A stretch of DNA of 64,000 bases, taken from the NCBI GenBank assembly GCA_001940725.1, contig MDVR01000013.1, forward strand, positions 1 through 64,000, given 5' to 3'. Position 1 is the stretch's first letter; every line of letters begins with the position of its first letter. The notes beneath the pieces were generated by a model. The model did no database searches, had not been told where the DNA came from, and saw only the letters and a list, made by a program, of their open reading frames with translations. The position numbers and the translations under genes are program-made. Source of the DNA: Candidatus Heimdallarchaeota archaeon LC_2. Lineage in GTDB: Archaea > Asgardarchaeota > Heimdallarchaeia > Heimdallarchaeales > Kariarchaeaceae. Positions 52,425 to 61,768 of this stretch are shown here, one piece after another.

Positions 52425-53534
52425 TTATTCTATTCTGAATCGATTTACTGTTTCTTCAAGTTTTGAAGCTAATAAGGCTAATTCTTGGGTCGCAGCTGTC
52501 ATTTCCTGCAAAGTTGCGGATTGTTCTTCAGCAGAAGCCGATACTTCCTCTGATGATGCAGCCACATCCTCTGAAACAACACGAATATCAGAAATAATAT
52601 CTGCGATATTTCCTTGATTATCTTTTATTTTTGATTCTATCTGATTAAGTACACTTAAAATTTCATCTGCATAGGTTCTCGAATCATCTGATAATCGACG
52701 TACATTTTGAGCAACGATTGAGAAGCCTTTTCCGGCCTCTCCGGCTCTTTGAGCCTCGATAGCAGCATTCAGTGACAGTAGATTTGTTTCCTCTGAAATT
52801 TCTTGAACTAATTCTAAACTTTCGAATATTTCATCAAAACTTTCTTGAATTGTAATTCCAAGTTCTTTTTCGGCATTTGCTGCTTTTTGAATTTGGTCCA
52901 CCTGCTCAGTTGCACCTTGACTTATTTTTTCCATAATTGAACTGATGGTTGAACTGCTTGTACTGACTTCTGAAGATGATGCTGCGATCTCTTCAGCCGT
53001 TCCAGCTACTCTTGTGGCTGCAGTCATGATCTCCCTAACTAAATTTTCCAATTCACTTAACATTTTGACAAATGATCTGTAAAATTGTGAAAAAATATCT
53101 TTGGAGCTAGCTTCCAAAAATTCCTTGGGTGGCCTTAAATCTCCATGAGAAACAACCAATGCTGCTTCGTTAAGACCAACAATATGATTTTCTAATTGTC
53201 GACTTAAACTACTCAGCACACCTATCGTAATACTCAAAGTAATGACGGCAGTTACTATTAAATTTGTTAATATATAGCCATCTAGTTCAAGGATCTTGGA
53301 TGTACTATTGATGTTAGAGCCGATGCTTAATCCTATCCAAGAAATCGGGATAAATAGTGCTAAGAGATGTAGTATTAATTTAAATGTAAGAGATTCTATA
53401 CCTTCTCTTCGCATGAAAAATAATCCTACTAGAAATGCAACTATCGCACCTGAAAAGATAAACAAGAATAAAACATTAAATGATGTACCTAAAAATTGAT
53501 TTCCATCAAGGATTGGAGGATCATTAGCAGCCAT
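52425..53534 (-). CDS. Methyl-accepting chemotaxis-type signalling protein (second copy type)
   Basis: About 369 aa from the ATG at 53534 ([16 protein letters not shown]); a TTG at 53603 would add 23 residues. Three membrane helices lie near the N-terminus ([57 protein letters not shown]), then a HAMP-like region and the signalling hairpin with [20 protein letters not shown] - [20 protein letters not shown]. Methylation-like Glu/Ser runs flank it ([37 protein letters not shown]). It differs in sequence from the receptor at 14.1-15.3 kb but has the same small-sensor layout. No che genes are in the window. Confidence 0.88.
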   Translation of the reverse strand: MAANDPPILDGNQFLGTSFNVLFLFIFSGAIVAFLVGLFFMRREGIESLTFKLILHLLALFIPISWIGLSIGSNINSTSKILELDGYILTNLIVTAVITLSITIGVLSSLSRQLENHIVGLNEAALVVSHGDLRPPKEFLEASSKDIFSQFYRSFVKMLSELENLVREIMTAATRVAGTAEEIAASSSEVSTSSSTISSIMEKISQGATEQVDQIQKAANAEKELGITIQESFDEIFESLELVQEISEETNLLSLNAAIEAQRAGEAGKGFSIVAQNVRRLSDDSRTYADEILSVLNQIESKIKDNQGNIADIISDIRVVSEDVAASSEEVSASAEEQSATLQEMTAATQELALLASKLEETVNRFRIE

Positions 53535-53642
53535 TAAATTGTTACATAAGTCTGCTTTAATCAAAGTTGTGTGTGTGAAAAGAATAATTTCGTGAGCTAT
53601 CAAATTTAATCACGCAAAACGTAAATAGAGCTGTTTTTTGAA

Positions 53643-55085
53643 TTAATTTACTGAATCCCTTACAAATTGGATAAGTGCTCTGACTGGAATTCCAGGAATC
53701 CCCTCTGGCTTGTATCCTGCTCTTTTCATGTTTGCCATTGATCCTGCGATATCCAAATGTGCCCATCGCTTAAGTTCAATGAATTCACCTAAGAACATAG
53801 CAGCGATACTGGCTCCACCAAATACTCCGCCAACATTTTTTAAGTCAGCCAAATTTGATTTTAATTTCTTTTTATACACTTTATCAAGTGGCATTCTCCA
53901 AAATCGTTCATGAGTGGTTATTCCTGCAGTTTCAAGCTCTGCCCATAATTCATCTGATCTTGTAAAAGCACCTGTGTATGCCTCACCCAATGCCCTCATC
54001 ATTGCACCAGTTAGTGTAGCTATGTCAATAACTGTTTCAGGATTAAATGTTTCAGCATAAACCAATCCATCTGAAAGAACTAAACGCCCTTCAGCATCAG
54101 TATTATCAATTTCTATTGATTTACCATTGCTTGCAAATACAACATCTGATGGTTTGGTGGCTTTGCCAGATGGCATGTTTTCAGTTAGTGGAGTTAACCC
54201 AATAACATTTTTCTTTAATCCCAATTTAGAAACTGCAAATAACACACCTATAACACTTGCTGCACCTGTACAATCAGCTCGCATTAATCCCATACCTGTA
54301 GAAGGCTTGATTGATATTCCCCCTGTATCAAATGTTATTCCTTTACCAACAAATACGATCGGTTTTTCCCCTTCTTGTCCGCCTTTATAATGAATTTCCA
54401 TGAATTTAGCCGGTTCGTCTGTTCCAGCAGTCACTGATAAATATGCATTCATTTTTTTCTGTTTTGCCCATTCTTCATCTCGACTGATCACTGTTATGTT
54501 ATTAACATCTTTAAGTATTGTTTTAGTATGATCAACAAAGTAGGTTGGAGTTCCAATATTTGCTGGAAGCTCAGCCAATCTTCTGGCTATATTTTGACCT
54601 TTTGAAATAATTGTTCCATTTTGCCAATCAATAATTTCCACTTCGTCACCTGTAAAAGTAATCTTTTCTATCTTTGTTGCGTCTTCTTTTTGAGATTTTA
54701 ATTCATCAAATACGTAAAGTGATAGCAAAACACCTTCAGAAGTGGCTTGTGCATCATTATTAACTGCATTCACTGCAATATGTATTGATTTTAATTTCTG
54801 TAATTCCCTAACGGCATTACCAACTGAATTTCTGACTATCTCACTATTTGCATCATCTTTTTTACCCAATCCAATAACAATGATTTTTGGAGCTTTGATT
54901 ATGTCAACATTAAATAAAGTGAATTGTTGATTTTTCTTTCCTTGAAAGTTTGCAGATTCGAAATATTTTGAAAATGAATCACCAAATTTATCCAATATGG
55001 AGGAATTTTGATCTTCATAAGTCCAAATAATTACTCCATCGCACTCAATGTCATCTAAAGGAGATGAGGTTGTATTAATTTCCAT
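53643..55085 (-). CDS. pepA: Leucyl aminopeptidase (M17 family, PepA-type)
   Basis: A 480-aa M17 metallopeptidase. The catalytic domain has VFVGKGITFDTGGISIKPST, GMGLMRADCTGAASVIGVLF, and the signature NTDAEGRLVLSDGLVYAE; also DIATLTGAMMRALGEAYTG and HLDIAGSMANMKR at the end. The N-terminal third is the macro-like domain. The enzyme removes N-terminal amino acids in the cytoplasm with two metal ions. The start is ATG at 55085. It is flanked by the second chemoreceptor and the divergent MTA phosphorylase gene. Confidence 0.93.
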   Translation of the reverse strand: MEINTTSSPLDDIECDGVIIWTYEDQNSSILDKFGDSFSKYFESANFQGKKNQQFTLFNVDIIKAPKIIVIGLGKKDDANSEIVRNSVGNAVRELQKLKSIHIAVNAVNNDAQATSEGVLLSLYVFDELKSQKEDATKIEKITFTGDEVEIIDWQNGTIISKGQNIARRLAELPANIGTPTYFVDHTKTILKDVNNITVISRDEEWAKQKKMNAYLSVTAGTDEPAKFMEIHYKGGQEGEKPIVFVGKGITFDTGGISIKPSTGMGLMRADCTGAASVIGVLFAVSKLGLKKNVIGLTPLTENMPSGKATKPSDVVFASNGKSIEIDNTDAEGRLVLSDGLVYAETFNPETVIDIATLTGAMMRALGEAYTGAFTRSDELWAELETAGITTHERFWRMPLDKVYKKKLKSNLADLKNVGGVFGGASIAAMFLGEFIELKRWAHLDIAGSMANMKRAGYKPEGIPGIPVRALIQFVRDSVN

Positions 55086-55222
55086 GCAATGATTTCAAAA
55101 TTGCTTTAAATTTGAAATCATTGATTCTATTCAAATAGAAATGATTTTTTATTTTGAAAATCAATGATTTCGCCTTTGTTATTTCCAAAATGAATTAAGA
55201 AAATAATATTTTACTAAATAAT

Positions 55223-55975
55223 ATGATCGGAATAATAGGTGGGTCTGGATTTTATTCATTTTTAGAAAATCCAAAAGTGGAGAAAATACAAACTCCTTTT
55301 GGTGAAATATCAATTTATTTAGATCAAAAAGATGGGAAAGACATATTATTTATTCCTAGACATGGATCGGGACATTCTATTTTACCAAGTAGAATCAATT
55401 ACAGGGCAAATATATACGCTGCTCATCTTAAAAATGTGGAACGTATATATGCAACTAATGCAGTAGGTACGAGTAATCAAAAAATAAATCCTGGAGTCAT
55501 TGTAATTCTTGATCAGATTATTGATGTAACAAATGGAAGAGACACTTCCTTTTTCACAGGCGATGATTTTTCGATTATTACTAGATCTGGAAGAAAATTG
55601 TCAGGAGTTGTTCATACTGATGTGTCGGAACCTTTTGATAACAATGTTAGGAGAGATCTTCTAAATGCATGCAAGCATTATAATCAAGAAACCGTTGATG
55701 GAGGTACAGTTGCAGTATTTAATGGTCCAAGATATGAAACACCAGCCGAAGTAAGAGCTTATACAACACTTGGTGCAAGGTATTTTGGAATGACATCTGC
55801 ACCTGAAGCTTTTTTGGCAAAAGAAATTGAAATACCATATGCTACGTTGGCAGTTGTTACAAATTATGCAGCAGGGTTACAAAGTACTGTTACTCATGAT
55901 GAAGTAGATTCATTATTTAAAAATCGAATAACTGATGTAAAAAATATCCTGAATTATGCTATTAAGAATTATTAA
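55223..55975 (+). CDS. mtnP: S-methyl-5'-thioadenosine phosphorylase-type nucleoside phosphorylase
   Basis: A 250-aa member of the PNP/MTAP family. It starts MIGIIGGSGFYSFLENPKVE and has DILFIPRHGSGHSILPSRIN, then YRANIYAAHLKNVERIYATN with the phosphate-site residues, DQIIDVTNGRDTSFF, GGTVAVFNGPRYETPAEVRA and YFGMTSAPEAFLAKEIEIPY. Such enzymes cleave MTA (or inosine/guanosine) with phosphate in purine and methionine salvage. The exact nucleoside is uncertain, since the residues that separate MTA from purine nucleoside specificity were not resolved. Confidence 0.88.
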   Translation: MIGIIGGSGFYSFLENPKVEKIQTPFGEISIYLDQKDGKDILFIPRHGSGHSILPSRINYRANIYAAHLKNVERIYATNAVGTSNQKINPGVIVILDQIIDVTNGRDTSFFTGDDFSIITRSGRKLSGVVHTDVSEPFDNNVRRDLLNACKHYNQETVDGGTVAVFNGPRYETPAEVRAYTTLGARYFGMTSAPEAFLAKEIEIPYATLAVVTNYAAGLQSTVTHDEVDSLFKNRITDVKNILNYAIKNY

Positions 55976-56035
55976 CTAATAAGGTACAAAAGAAAGTAGT
56001 TTATCATTCAGTTATAAAACAACAAGGTGAATGTC

Positions 56036-56896
56036 ATGGTCCGAATAGTAACTGATAGTTCAGCAGATTTACCAGAAGCAATAGCAAATGAATTGAATAT
56101 CACTGTTGTTAAAAGTAGAATTCTTTTTGGAAGAGAGGTATATCTTGATGGAATAGATATTTCAACAAACGAATTTTATAACAAAGTTCGTTCACATAGA
56201 TATTTTCCCCAAACAACCCCAGGGTCCCCACTTGTTGTATATCAAAGAATCAAACATATTGAAGAAATGGGTGAAGATATTTTAATGATTACTCTTCCTG
56301 AAAGTTTATCAAAATGGCAGGATACCGCGAAAATTACCCTTTCAAACATTACCAAAGTTGACACACATATTTACGATTCAACAGGGGTATCTATGTATCA
56401 AGGATTACTCACAATTCAAGCCGCAAGATTAGCAAGGGAAGGTTATTTACTGAATGAAATTATTTCCAAATTGGATGAAATTAATGATCGAACTATTGCT
56501 TATGCAATAATCGGTAATCTAGATTTTTTGATACGAGGTGGTAGATTACCCGTTGCAAAAGGAGCAATTGGGAATTTACTGGGAAAAACGCCTATTCTTG
56601 AAGTAACAAATAGCGAATTAAAACCAGTCGAATCTCCTCGAGGAATAGATAAGGGAATTAATATTGTAATTGATAAATTAAGAAATAGATTTACAAAAGA
56701 AGAACCAATAATTGCAGGTATAATGCATTCAGAAAACCCTGTGAAAGCGACAGAAATGGCGAATTTGGTTTTGGAGAATTTTAATGTTCAACATTTGTAT
56801 CATTCAAAGTTTGGACCAACAATTGGCGCAAATGTTGGACCTGGTTCAGTTGGAGTCTCCTTTTCACCCCTGCTACCTGAGTTAATTGAAACTTAA
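56036..56896 (+). CDS. DegV-family fatty-acid-binding protein
   Basis: A 286-aa DegV protein. I take the ATG at 56036 (MVRIVTDSSADLPEAIANEL), six bases after an AAGGTG; a GTG at 56027 would add three residues. Motifs: VYLDGIDISTNEFYNKV, QTTPGSPLVVYQRI, ILMITLPESLSKWQDTA, HIYDSTGVSMYQGLLTIQAA and LIRGGRLPVAKGAIGNLL, GKTPILEV. DegV proteins bind fatty acids, and some supply FakB-type fatty acid kinases. It may be co-transcribed with the MTA phosphorylase gene 60 bp upstream. Confidence 0.9.
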   Translation: MVRIVTDSSADLPEAIANELNITVVKSRILFGREVYLDGIDISTNEFYNKVRSHRYFPQTTPGSPLVVYQRIKHIEEMGEDILMITLPESLSKWQDTAKITLSNITKVDTHIYDSTGVSMYQGLLTIQAARLAREGYLLNEIISKLDEINDRTIAYAIIGNLDFLIRGGRLPVAKGAIGNLLGKTPILEVTNSELKPVESPRGIDKGINIVIDKLRNRFTKEEPIIAGIMHSENPVKATEMANLVLENFNVQHLYHSKFGPTIGANVGPGSVGVSFSPLLPELIET

Positions 56897-56944
56897 GGAA
56901 GGATCAATATTTCAAAAAATAATAACCGTTTATCCATACAAATC

Positions 56945-57271
56945 ATGGATATTGGAGACTTTCCATTATTAATTTTTGGTAATCATTGCCCTAGAACATT
57001 TGATGCAATAATTAATGAATTACCTATAAAATCTCGTGGGTTAAAAAAATCTGGAAAATTTATAATAACAACTCAAATAAAAACTAAAATGGAAAATGAA
57101 AAATCAAGTTTTCTTGAAGGTGATGTCAGTTTAGATCCTAGTTCCGGAAATATTAGTGTCCATCTAACTAATAATGATATTAGCAAAAATGAAAATTATA
57201 TTGGTAAAATAGATGATTTGGATGGATTTGAAAAGATTAAATTGGGTAAAGGGGTTGTATTGAGTAATTAA
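56945..57271 (+). CDS. Small conserved-looking protein of unknown function
   Basis: A 108-aa protein with ATG at 56945, 49 bp after the DegV gene. The N-terminus is IGDFPLLIFGNHCPRTFDAI, with a single Cys next to a His, followed by a basic segment (KSRGLKKSGKF) and beta-rich acidic sequence. There is no signal peptide or membrane helix. I do not recognise the family. Its last four bases overlap the convergent gene at 57268. Confidence 0.5.
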   Translation: MDIGDFPLLIFGNHCPRTFDAIINELPIKSRGLKKSGKFIITTQIKTKMENEKSSFLEGDVSLDPSSGNISVHLTNNDISKNENYIGKIDDLDGFEKIKLGKGVVLSN

Positions 57272-57504
57272 ACAAACTTTGAAAGAAGATGATCTATTTC
57301 TAAAATTAAATCAGTATTGATAGATTTTACAAGAACAAACGAATCTCCTTTTTGAGAAAGATGACAAGAAATTGTAATTTCATCATTTTCGCATTTAAGA
57401 TACTCTTCTATTTCTTTAATCTCAATTTTTGTTAATATCGAGACTTCTTGCATAAATTTTTTGCCGGTATCCCATGTTTTCAATTTTTTCTTTAATTTTT
57501 CCAA
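57268..57504 (-). CDS. Small helical protein coupled to the secreted phospholipase D-like gene
   Basis: A 78-aa protein by my start choice: TTG at 57504, with AAGGAGA about 10 bp upstream, immediately after the stop of the phospholipase D-like gene (57506). A longer frame back to 57543 would overlap that gene. The sequence starts LEKLKKKLKTWDTGKKFMQE, then a basic helix and two beta segments (DEITISCHLSQKGDSFVLVK). I do not recognise it. Tight coupling to a membrane-anchored surface protein suggests it is made with it, but it has no export signal itself. Confidence 0.5.
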   Translation of the reverse strand: MEKLKKKLKTWDTGKKFMQEVSILTKIEIKEIEEYLKCENDEITISCHLSQKGDSFVLVKSINTDLILEIDHLLSKFV

Positions 57505-57505
57505 T

Positions 57506-59683
57506 CTAATCTCTCCTTCTTCGTCTACCAGTATAAACAGCAAATATAATTGAAGAAAGGAATATCATATATGAAAAACCACTTGCTTCTTGGGTGTCTG
57601 TCGAACCCACCAAAAGAAGCTCAATAATAGGTACTGCTCCTTTTGGATTTGGTGAATCAAAAGTGAAGTCATTAGGTGAGTTCGTATCAATATGAAGCGG
57701 AAATCTATGAATTGATTGTTCAGCAGTAGGAGCATCTACAGAATCAGATCCATCTGTAGAGATCCCATCTCCATAAGCAATACTATCTATGACTTCATCT
57801 TTGTGATTAATCAAACTAATTACATCACCATCGTTGGTTAATGACATACTTAATTGATAATCTGCTGTTTTACCATATCCTGCATTGAATCCATCTGTAT
57901 TTCTTGCAATTATCCAAGATGTATAAGCAGATATCCTTGTATTCTTAGTGAATTCAATGCTATTACTATCATCGCCAACTCTCCACCCTCCTATTAATAG
58001 ATCAAAGGGAAAACTATTTGTGATTTCAAAGAATTCACCTTTAGTATCAGAAACTACTGACGGGTTCGGTAGCACTTCAGTTATAAGAAATCTCCAATTT
58101 TCAGTCGAATCATAGTTTGCTACATTTACTTGGACTTTATCCGTAAAAATTTGAGAATTGAGTTCTGCTTTTACTTCGAATGTTGTAATACCATTAGGTA
58201 TAGTTGTTGTATCCAAAATTACACTAAATTCATTATTCTTTAGGATTATTGGAATGAATTCATTATTTCCAAATCTATATGATGCAGTGGCACCTTCTAT
58301 CCCATTTATAACCAATGATAGATTAACATCACCAAATATTACATCAGTTTCATCAAAACTTAATTGTTTAACGCCAATTGATAGTTCCCAAGCCTCAGCC
58401 ACACCAACATCTTTGTCCCAAACTTCATTTTTGACAAATGACGCTATATCGGTGGCATCATGCACCGCAATACCCATGTCTCTATTTGTTTCACCACTAA
58501 CATAAGAAATATCTCCCTCCACAAGTTGAGGTGTAGTACTTCTAGGTGACCAATTACCAGAGTAAATGAATGTGTGTTTACCATCAATAATCCAGTATTT
58601 ATTATGATAGAAATTATCAACCTTATCATCATCCTTTGTAGAATTATAGACTGGGATTTGGTTATCTACTAACGATTTTGCAGCAGCATGTGTATCTTCA
58701 TTTTCTTCATCTCCAACTCTTCTGTTTGAAATCAAAACTTGAATATCTATCAACGGATTTGCTTTTTTAAGAGCGATAAGTGTATTGTTAAAATCAGGTC
58801 GACTAATAGTATACATACTAACATATATTGATTCTTTTGCATTCTTTAAATATTTGAAAATTACTTTATCTGCATTATCGGGGTTTGCGAATGCGGTTAC
58901 ATTATACAAACCAGTAAAATTGGTTTTTGGAATATTCGTGTGACTTGTATAAGTTGATTGATACTGAATATCTGATATCTTCTTAGGAAGTTTTGTTAAT
59001 CGGAGTACATTTGGAGGCATCTCGCCATCCGACCAATCAGATTCAAAAATTGATTTGTAATAATTTGTAACAGATGAGCTTTGAATAACCATACCGGCTT
59101 CTCGGTTAGTTGTAAATGCACCCTCCCCAAAGTTAATACTTGAAATTAGACTAACCTTATCATCTATTAAGATCATTTTGTTGTGAGTTGCACTCAGAAA
59201 GCCATCACCATCATCACTTACTTGACTTCCCATCCATCGTACTTGTATTCCCTCATTTAGAAGATAAGTAGTGACATCGTCATCGTCAGCATCCTCACGT
59301 ACTTGAACACGAATTGCTACACCCCTATTCTGTGCGTTAACTAATTCTCTAACAATTGGTGAAGGGTTATCAACCCAGGTGTCAGTCCCACTCCACATTC
59401 TAATGTATTGATTCTGTAAATCTATAGTTGTGTTCGCCTGTTTCAACCAACCTGCGTACAAATCAATTGCATTATCAGGAGTAAACAGAGGAGATAATTT
59501 CATTTGTTCTTTTACATTAAAAGCACTGAACTTCGGTGTATACAAATTTGGAGTAATTGGTATTAAAGAATCAGATTTGATCGTTTCAACATTTGCTGAT
59601 TTCAGAGTAGCTTGTGAATTCAGAAGCAGGTTTGGCGATAATAAAATTAGTATCAAGAATAATTTGGGTTTAATTCTCATCAT
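57506..59683 (-). CDS. Secreted phospholipase D-family protein with lamin-tail domain and C-terminal anchor
   Basis: A 725-aa exported protein. Signal peptide at residues 1-26 (KPKLFLILILLSPNLLLNSQ). Two HKD motifs, THNKMILIDDKVSLISSINF and FYHNKYWIIDGKHTFIYSGN, give a full pair of phospholipase D half-sites (about residues 60-430). A beta-sandwich region follows (DVNLSLVINGIEGATASYRF), then a lamin-tail domain (ITEVLPNPSVVSDTKGEFFE; LTNDGDVISLINHKDEVIDS) and a C-terminal hydrophobic helix with Arg-rich end (SYMIFLSSIIFAVYTGRRRR), which looks like a sorting or anchoring signal of the archaeosortase-substrate kind. Lamin-tail domains occur in secreted nucleases. Likely a cell-surface nuclease or phospholipase; substrate unknown. 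Confidence 0.85.
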   Translation of the reverse strand: MMRIKPKLFLILILLSPNLLLNSQATLKSANVETIKSDSLIPITPNLYTPKFSAFNVKEQMKLSPLFTPDNAIDLYAGWLKQANTTIDLQNQYIRMWSGTDTWVDNPSPIVRELVNAQNRGVAIRVQVREDADDDDVTTYLLNEGIQVRWMGSQVSDDGDGFLSATHNKMILIDDKVSLISSINFGEGAFTTNREAGMVIQSSSVTNYYKSIFESDWSDGEMPPNVLRLTKLPKKISDIQYQSTYTSHTNIPKTNFTGLYNVTAFANPDNADKVIFKYLKNAKESIYVSMYTISRPDFNNTLIALKKANPLIDIQVLISNRRVGDEENEDTHAAAKSLVDNQIPVYNSTKDDDKVDNFYHNKYWIIDGKHTFIYSGNWSPRSTTPQLVEGDISYVSGETNRDMGIAVHDATDIASFVKNEVWDKDVGVAEAWELSIGVKQLSFDETDVIFGDVNLSLVINGIEGATASYRFGNNEFIPIILKNNEFSVILDTTTIPNGITTFEVKAELNSQIFTDKVQVNVANYDSTENWRFLITEVLPNPSVVSDTKGEFFEITNSFPFDLLIGGWRVGDDSNSIEFTKNTRISAYTSWIIARNTDGFNAGYGKTADYQLSMSLTNDGDVISLINHKDEVIDSIAYGDGISTDGSDSVDAPTAEQSIHRFPLHIDTNSPNDFTFDSPNPKGAVPIIELLLVGSTDTQEASGFSYMIFLSSIIFAVYTGRRRRRD

Positions 59684-59799
59684 TTCCCTAGAAAATTACT
59701 TAATTAATAAATTATCCGATGAGGATTGAATTCTTTTATATTAGATTATTATTTGTATTATTTAGATAATAATATTATCCAATACACAGTGAGAAAAAA

Positions 59800-60573
59800 T
59801 TGACTCAAACTAGTCAGGCAGATTCGACAGAAGATGAGGAGAGAAATGTAAAATACAGAGTTTTAAATGAATTGGGCCTGAATGAATATGAATCTAGGGC
59901 TTATCTTACTGTACTTGATGCAGGAATCGTAGTAGCAAGGGAAATCAGTGATAGAACAGGTATTCCTTACGCAAAAGTATACCAGGTATTGGACAACTTA
60001 ATTTTAAAGCAATTACTAATTGGAGATGAAAGTCGCCCAAAGAAATTTAGGAGTAGAGATCCATCTGAAGCATTTAATGACAGATTAAATTATTTAAAGG
60101 CCGAATGGACTAAAATACACAAAAGAAGAGTTGATCTAGTTAAAAAGGAAATTGCAGGATTTGAAGAGTTATTTAATCATAATAAAAATAATTTTGAAGA
60201 AGAACAAGGGGTTTGGACCGTTATCGGACTAACTAATATTCTTTCACGAATTCAAAAATTGCTCACGAAAACCAATAATAAATTAAGAATTGTAACAAAT
60301 GAGCCAGAAGTTATTATTCCAAAATTACCAAAAATTAAGAAATCTATTACGGTTGAAATAAAAACAGATATTGAGAGTGAAATGATTAGCAAAATAGCGG
60401 ATAAAGTGTACACAGTTTCTCATATAGGGGATGCTAATCTTTTGATATTTGATGATTTTGCACACTTTAATATTGTAATTCGGAACAAAGGTAAATTCTC
60501 CAAAGGAGAATATATTGGAGTGCTTACTCAAATTAAAGAGATAGTACAATCCTCAATAATTGAATTTTATTAA
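59800..60573 (+). CDS. TrmB-family transcriptional regulator
   Basis: A 257-aa protein with TTG start at 59800. The winged-helix domain reads LNELGLNEYESRAYLTVLDA, GIVVAREISDRTGIPYAKVY - QVLDNLILKQLLI and KKFRSRDPSEAFNDRLNYLK, the hallmark of archaeal TrmB (sugar-responsive) regulators. A coiled helix and a C-terminal alpha/beta effector region follow. The KaiC-like ATPase begins 6 bp downstream, so they form an operon. The C-terminal 257 bp of this gene are repeated further on as part of a tandem duplication. Confidence 0.88.
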   Translation: MTQTSQADSTEDEERNVKYRVLNELGLNEYESRAYLTVLDAGIVVAREISDRTGIPYAKVYQVLDNLILKQLLIGDESRPKKFRSRDPSEAFNDRLNYLKAEWTKIHKRRVDLVKKEIAGFEELFNHNKNNFEEEQGVWTVIGLTNILSRIQKLLTKTNNKLRIVTNEPEVIIPKLPKIKKSITVEIKTDIESEMISKIADKVYTVSHIGDANLLIFDDFAHFNIVIRNKGKFSKGEYIGVLTQIKEIVQSSIIEFY

Positions 60574-60579
60574 AAAAGG

Positions 60580-60822
60580 ATGAGTTTCATGGGAAAAAAA
60601 ATAATTTCAACTGGAATTGAAGGCTTAGATAGTTTATTAGATGGCGGATTTATACAAAACAGAGCAATAATAGTTCAAGGTAATGCTGGTACAGGTAAAA
60701 GTACTCTCGGGATGCAATATTTGGTAAATGGAGCTTGGAAATTAGATGAACCAGGAGTTTTACTTACAACTGAGTACTTCCAAAATTACCAAAAATTAAG
60801 AAATCTATTACGGTTGAAATAA
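60580..60822 (+). pseudogene. Truncated KaiC-like ATPase (first tandem copy)
   Basis: It carries the true start (MGKKIISTGIEGLDSLLDGG), Walker A (GNAGTGKST) and LTTEY, then passes into TrmB sequence read in another frame and ends after 80 codons (tail NYQKLRNLLRLK). It lacks Walker B and everything after; it cannot be a working ATPase. It arises from the 461-bp duplication. Confidence 0.85.
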
Positions 60823-60842
60823 AAACAGATATTGAGAGTGAA

Positions 60843-61034
60843 ATGATTAGCAAAATAGCGGATAAAGTGTACACAGTTTCTCATATAGGGGATGCTAATC
60901 TTTTGATATTTGATGATTTTGCACACTTTAATATTGTAATTCGGAACAAAGGTAAATTCTCCAAAGGAGAATATATTGGAGTGCTTACTCAAATTAAAGA
61001 GATAGTACAATCCTCAATAATTGAATTTTATTAA
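60843..61034 (+). pseudogene. TrmB C-terminal fragment (second tandem copy)
   Basis: 64 codons identical to the end of the TrmB gene (MISKIADKVYTVSHIGDANL to IEFY). It is a leftover of the 461-bp duplication lying between the truncated and intact ATPase genes. An in-frame ATG exists, but no DNA-binding domain precedes it. Confidence 0.85.
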
Positions 61035-61040
61035 AAAAGG

Positions 61041-61754
61041 ATGAGTTTCATGGGAAAAAAAATAATTTCAACTGGAATTGAAGGCTTAGATAGTTTATTA
61101 GATGGCGGATTTATACAAAACAGAGCAATAATAGTTCAAGGTAATGCTGGTACAGGTAAAAGTACTCTCGGGATGCAATATTTGGTAAATGGAGCTTGGA
61201 AATTAGATGAACCAGGAGTTTTACTTACAACTGAGTACGATGTTAAGGACATGATTGCTGACATGGAAAGTTTTAACTGGCCAATAAAAAAGCTGATAGA
61301 CAATAACCAAATTAGAATAATAACACCCCCTGGTGGATTTGAGCGATCAACTGAGCTTGAAATTGATGAAATTATCAATTTAATACACAAAGAAGTAACA
61401 AGTATCAATGCCAAACGAATTGTAATTGACTCCCTAAATTCATTAGAAGTAATGCTAAAGAAATCCTCTGATATAAGGAAAGAGTTATTACGGTTCATCA
61501 CTTTATTACGAGAATTAGATTGCACAACTCTTCTTCTAAGCGAAAGTTATGAAAATGAGATATCCGAGGTTTATAAATATATTTCACACGGTGTTATTCA
61601 ACTTTACAATCACAAGGTGGGATCCAATAGAATACGAGCCATTGAAATAATTAAAATGAGAGGAATAAATCATTCAACCCTTACCCATTCTATGAATTTA
61701 GTTCCAAAACAAGGTATTGTGGTCCACCCACATGAAATTGATCTTTCCCAATAA
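61041..61754 (+). CDS. KaiC/RadA-like RecA-fold ATPase
   Basis: A 237-aa single-domain KaiC-like ATPase. Start MSFMGKKIISTGIEGLDSLL; Walker A is GNAGTGKSTLGMQYLVNGA, an EPGVLLTTEYD segment follows, and Walker B is AKRIVIDSLNSLE, with the C-terminal signal-relay pattern GVIQLYNHKVGSNRIRAIEI - IKMRGINHSTLTHSM. The family covers circadian-clock-like, gas-vesicle-regulatory and other signalling ATPases in archaea. It forms an operon with the TrmB-type regulator and is convergent with a second, RAD55-like ATPase; together they suggest a signalling or transcription-control module. Confidence 0.88.
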   Translation: MSFMGKKIISTGIEGLDSLLDGGFIQNRAIIVQGNAGTGKSTLGMQYLVNGAWKLDEPGVLLTTEYDVKDMIADMESFNWPIKKLIDNNQIRIITPPGGFERSTELEIDEIINLIHKEVTSINAKRIVIDSLNSLEVMLKKSSDIRKELLRFITLLRELDCTTLLLSESYENEISEVYKYISHGVIQLYNHKVGSNRIRAIEIIKMRGINHSTLTHSMNLVPKQGIVVHPHEIDLSQ

Positions 61755-61768
61755 TTCCAAATTATCAA

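Larger units (their letters stand above)
60317..61238 (+). repeat. Exact tandem duplication of a 461-bp unit (TrmB 3' end plus KaiC 5' end)
   Basis: 60317-60777 and 60778-61238 read identical. The unit starts TTCCAAAATTACC and ends CTGAGTAC. The intact TrmB gene uses copy 1 and the intact KaiC gene uses copy 2, so one good copy of each gene survives. As with the Lhr triplication, exact identity means a recent event or an assembly artefact. Confidence 0.95.
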
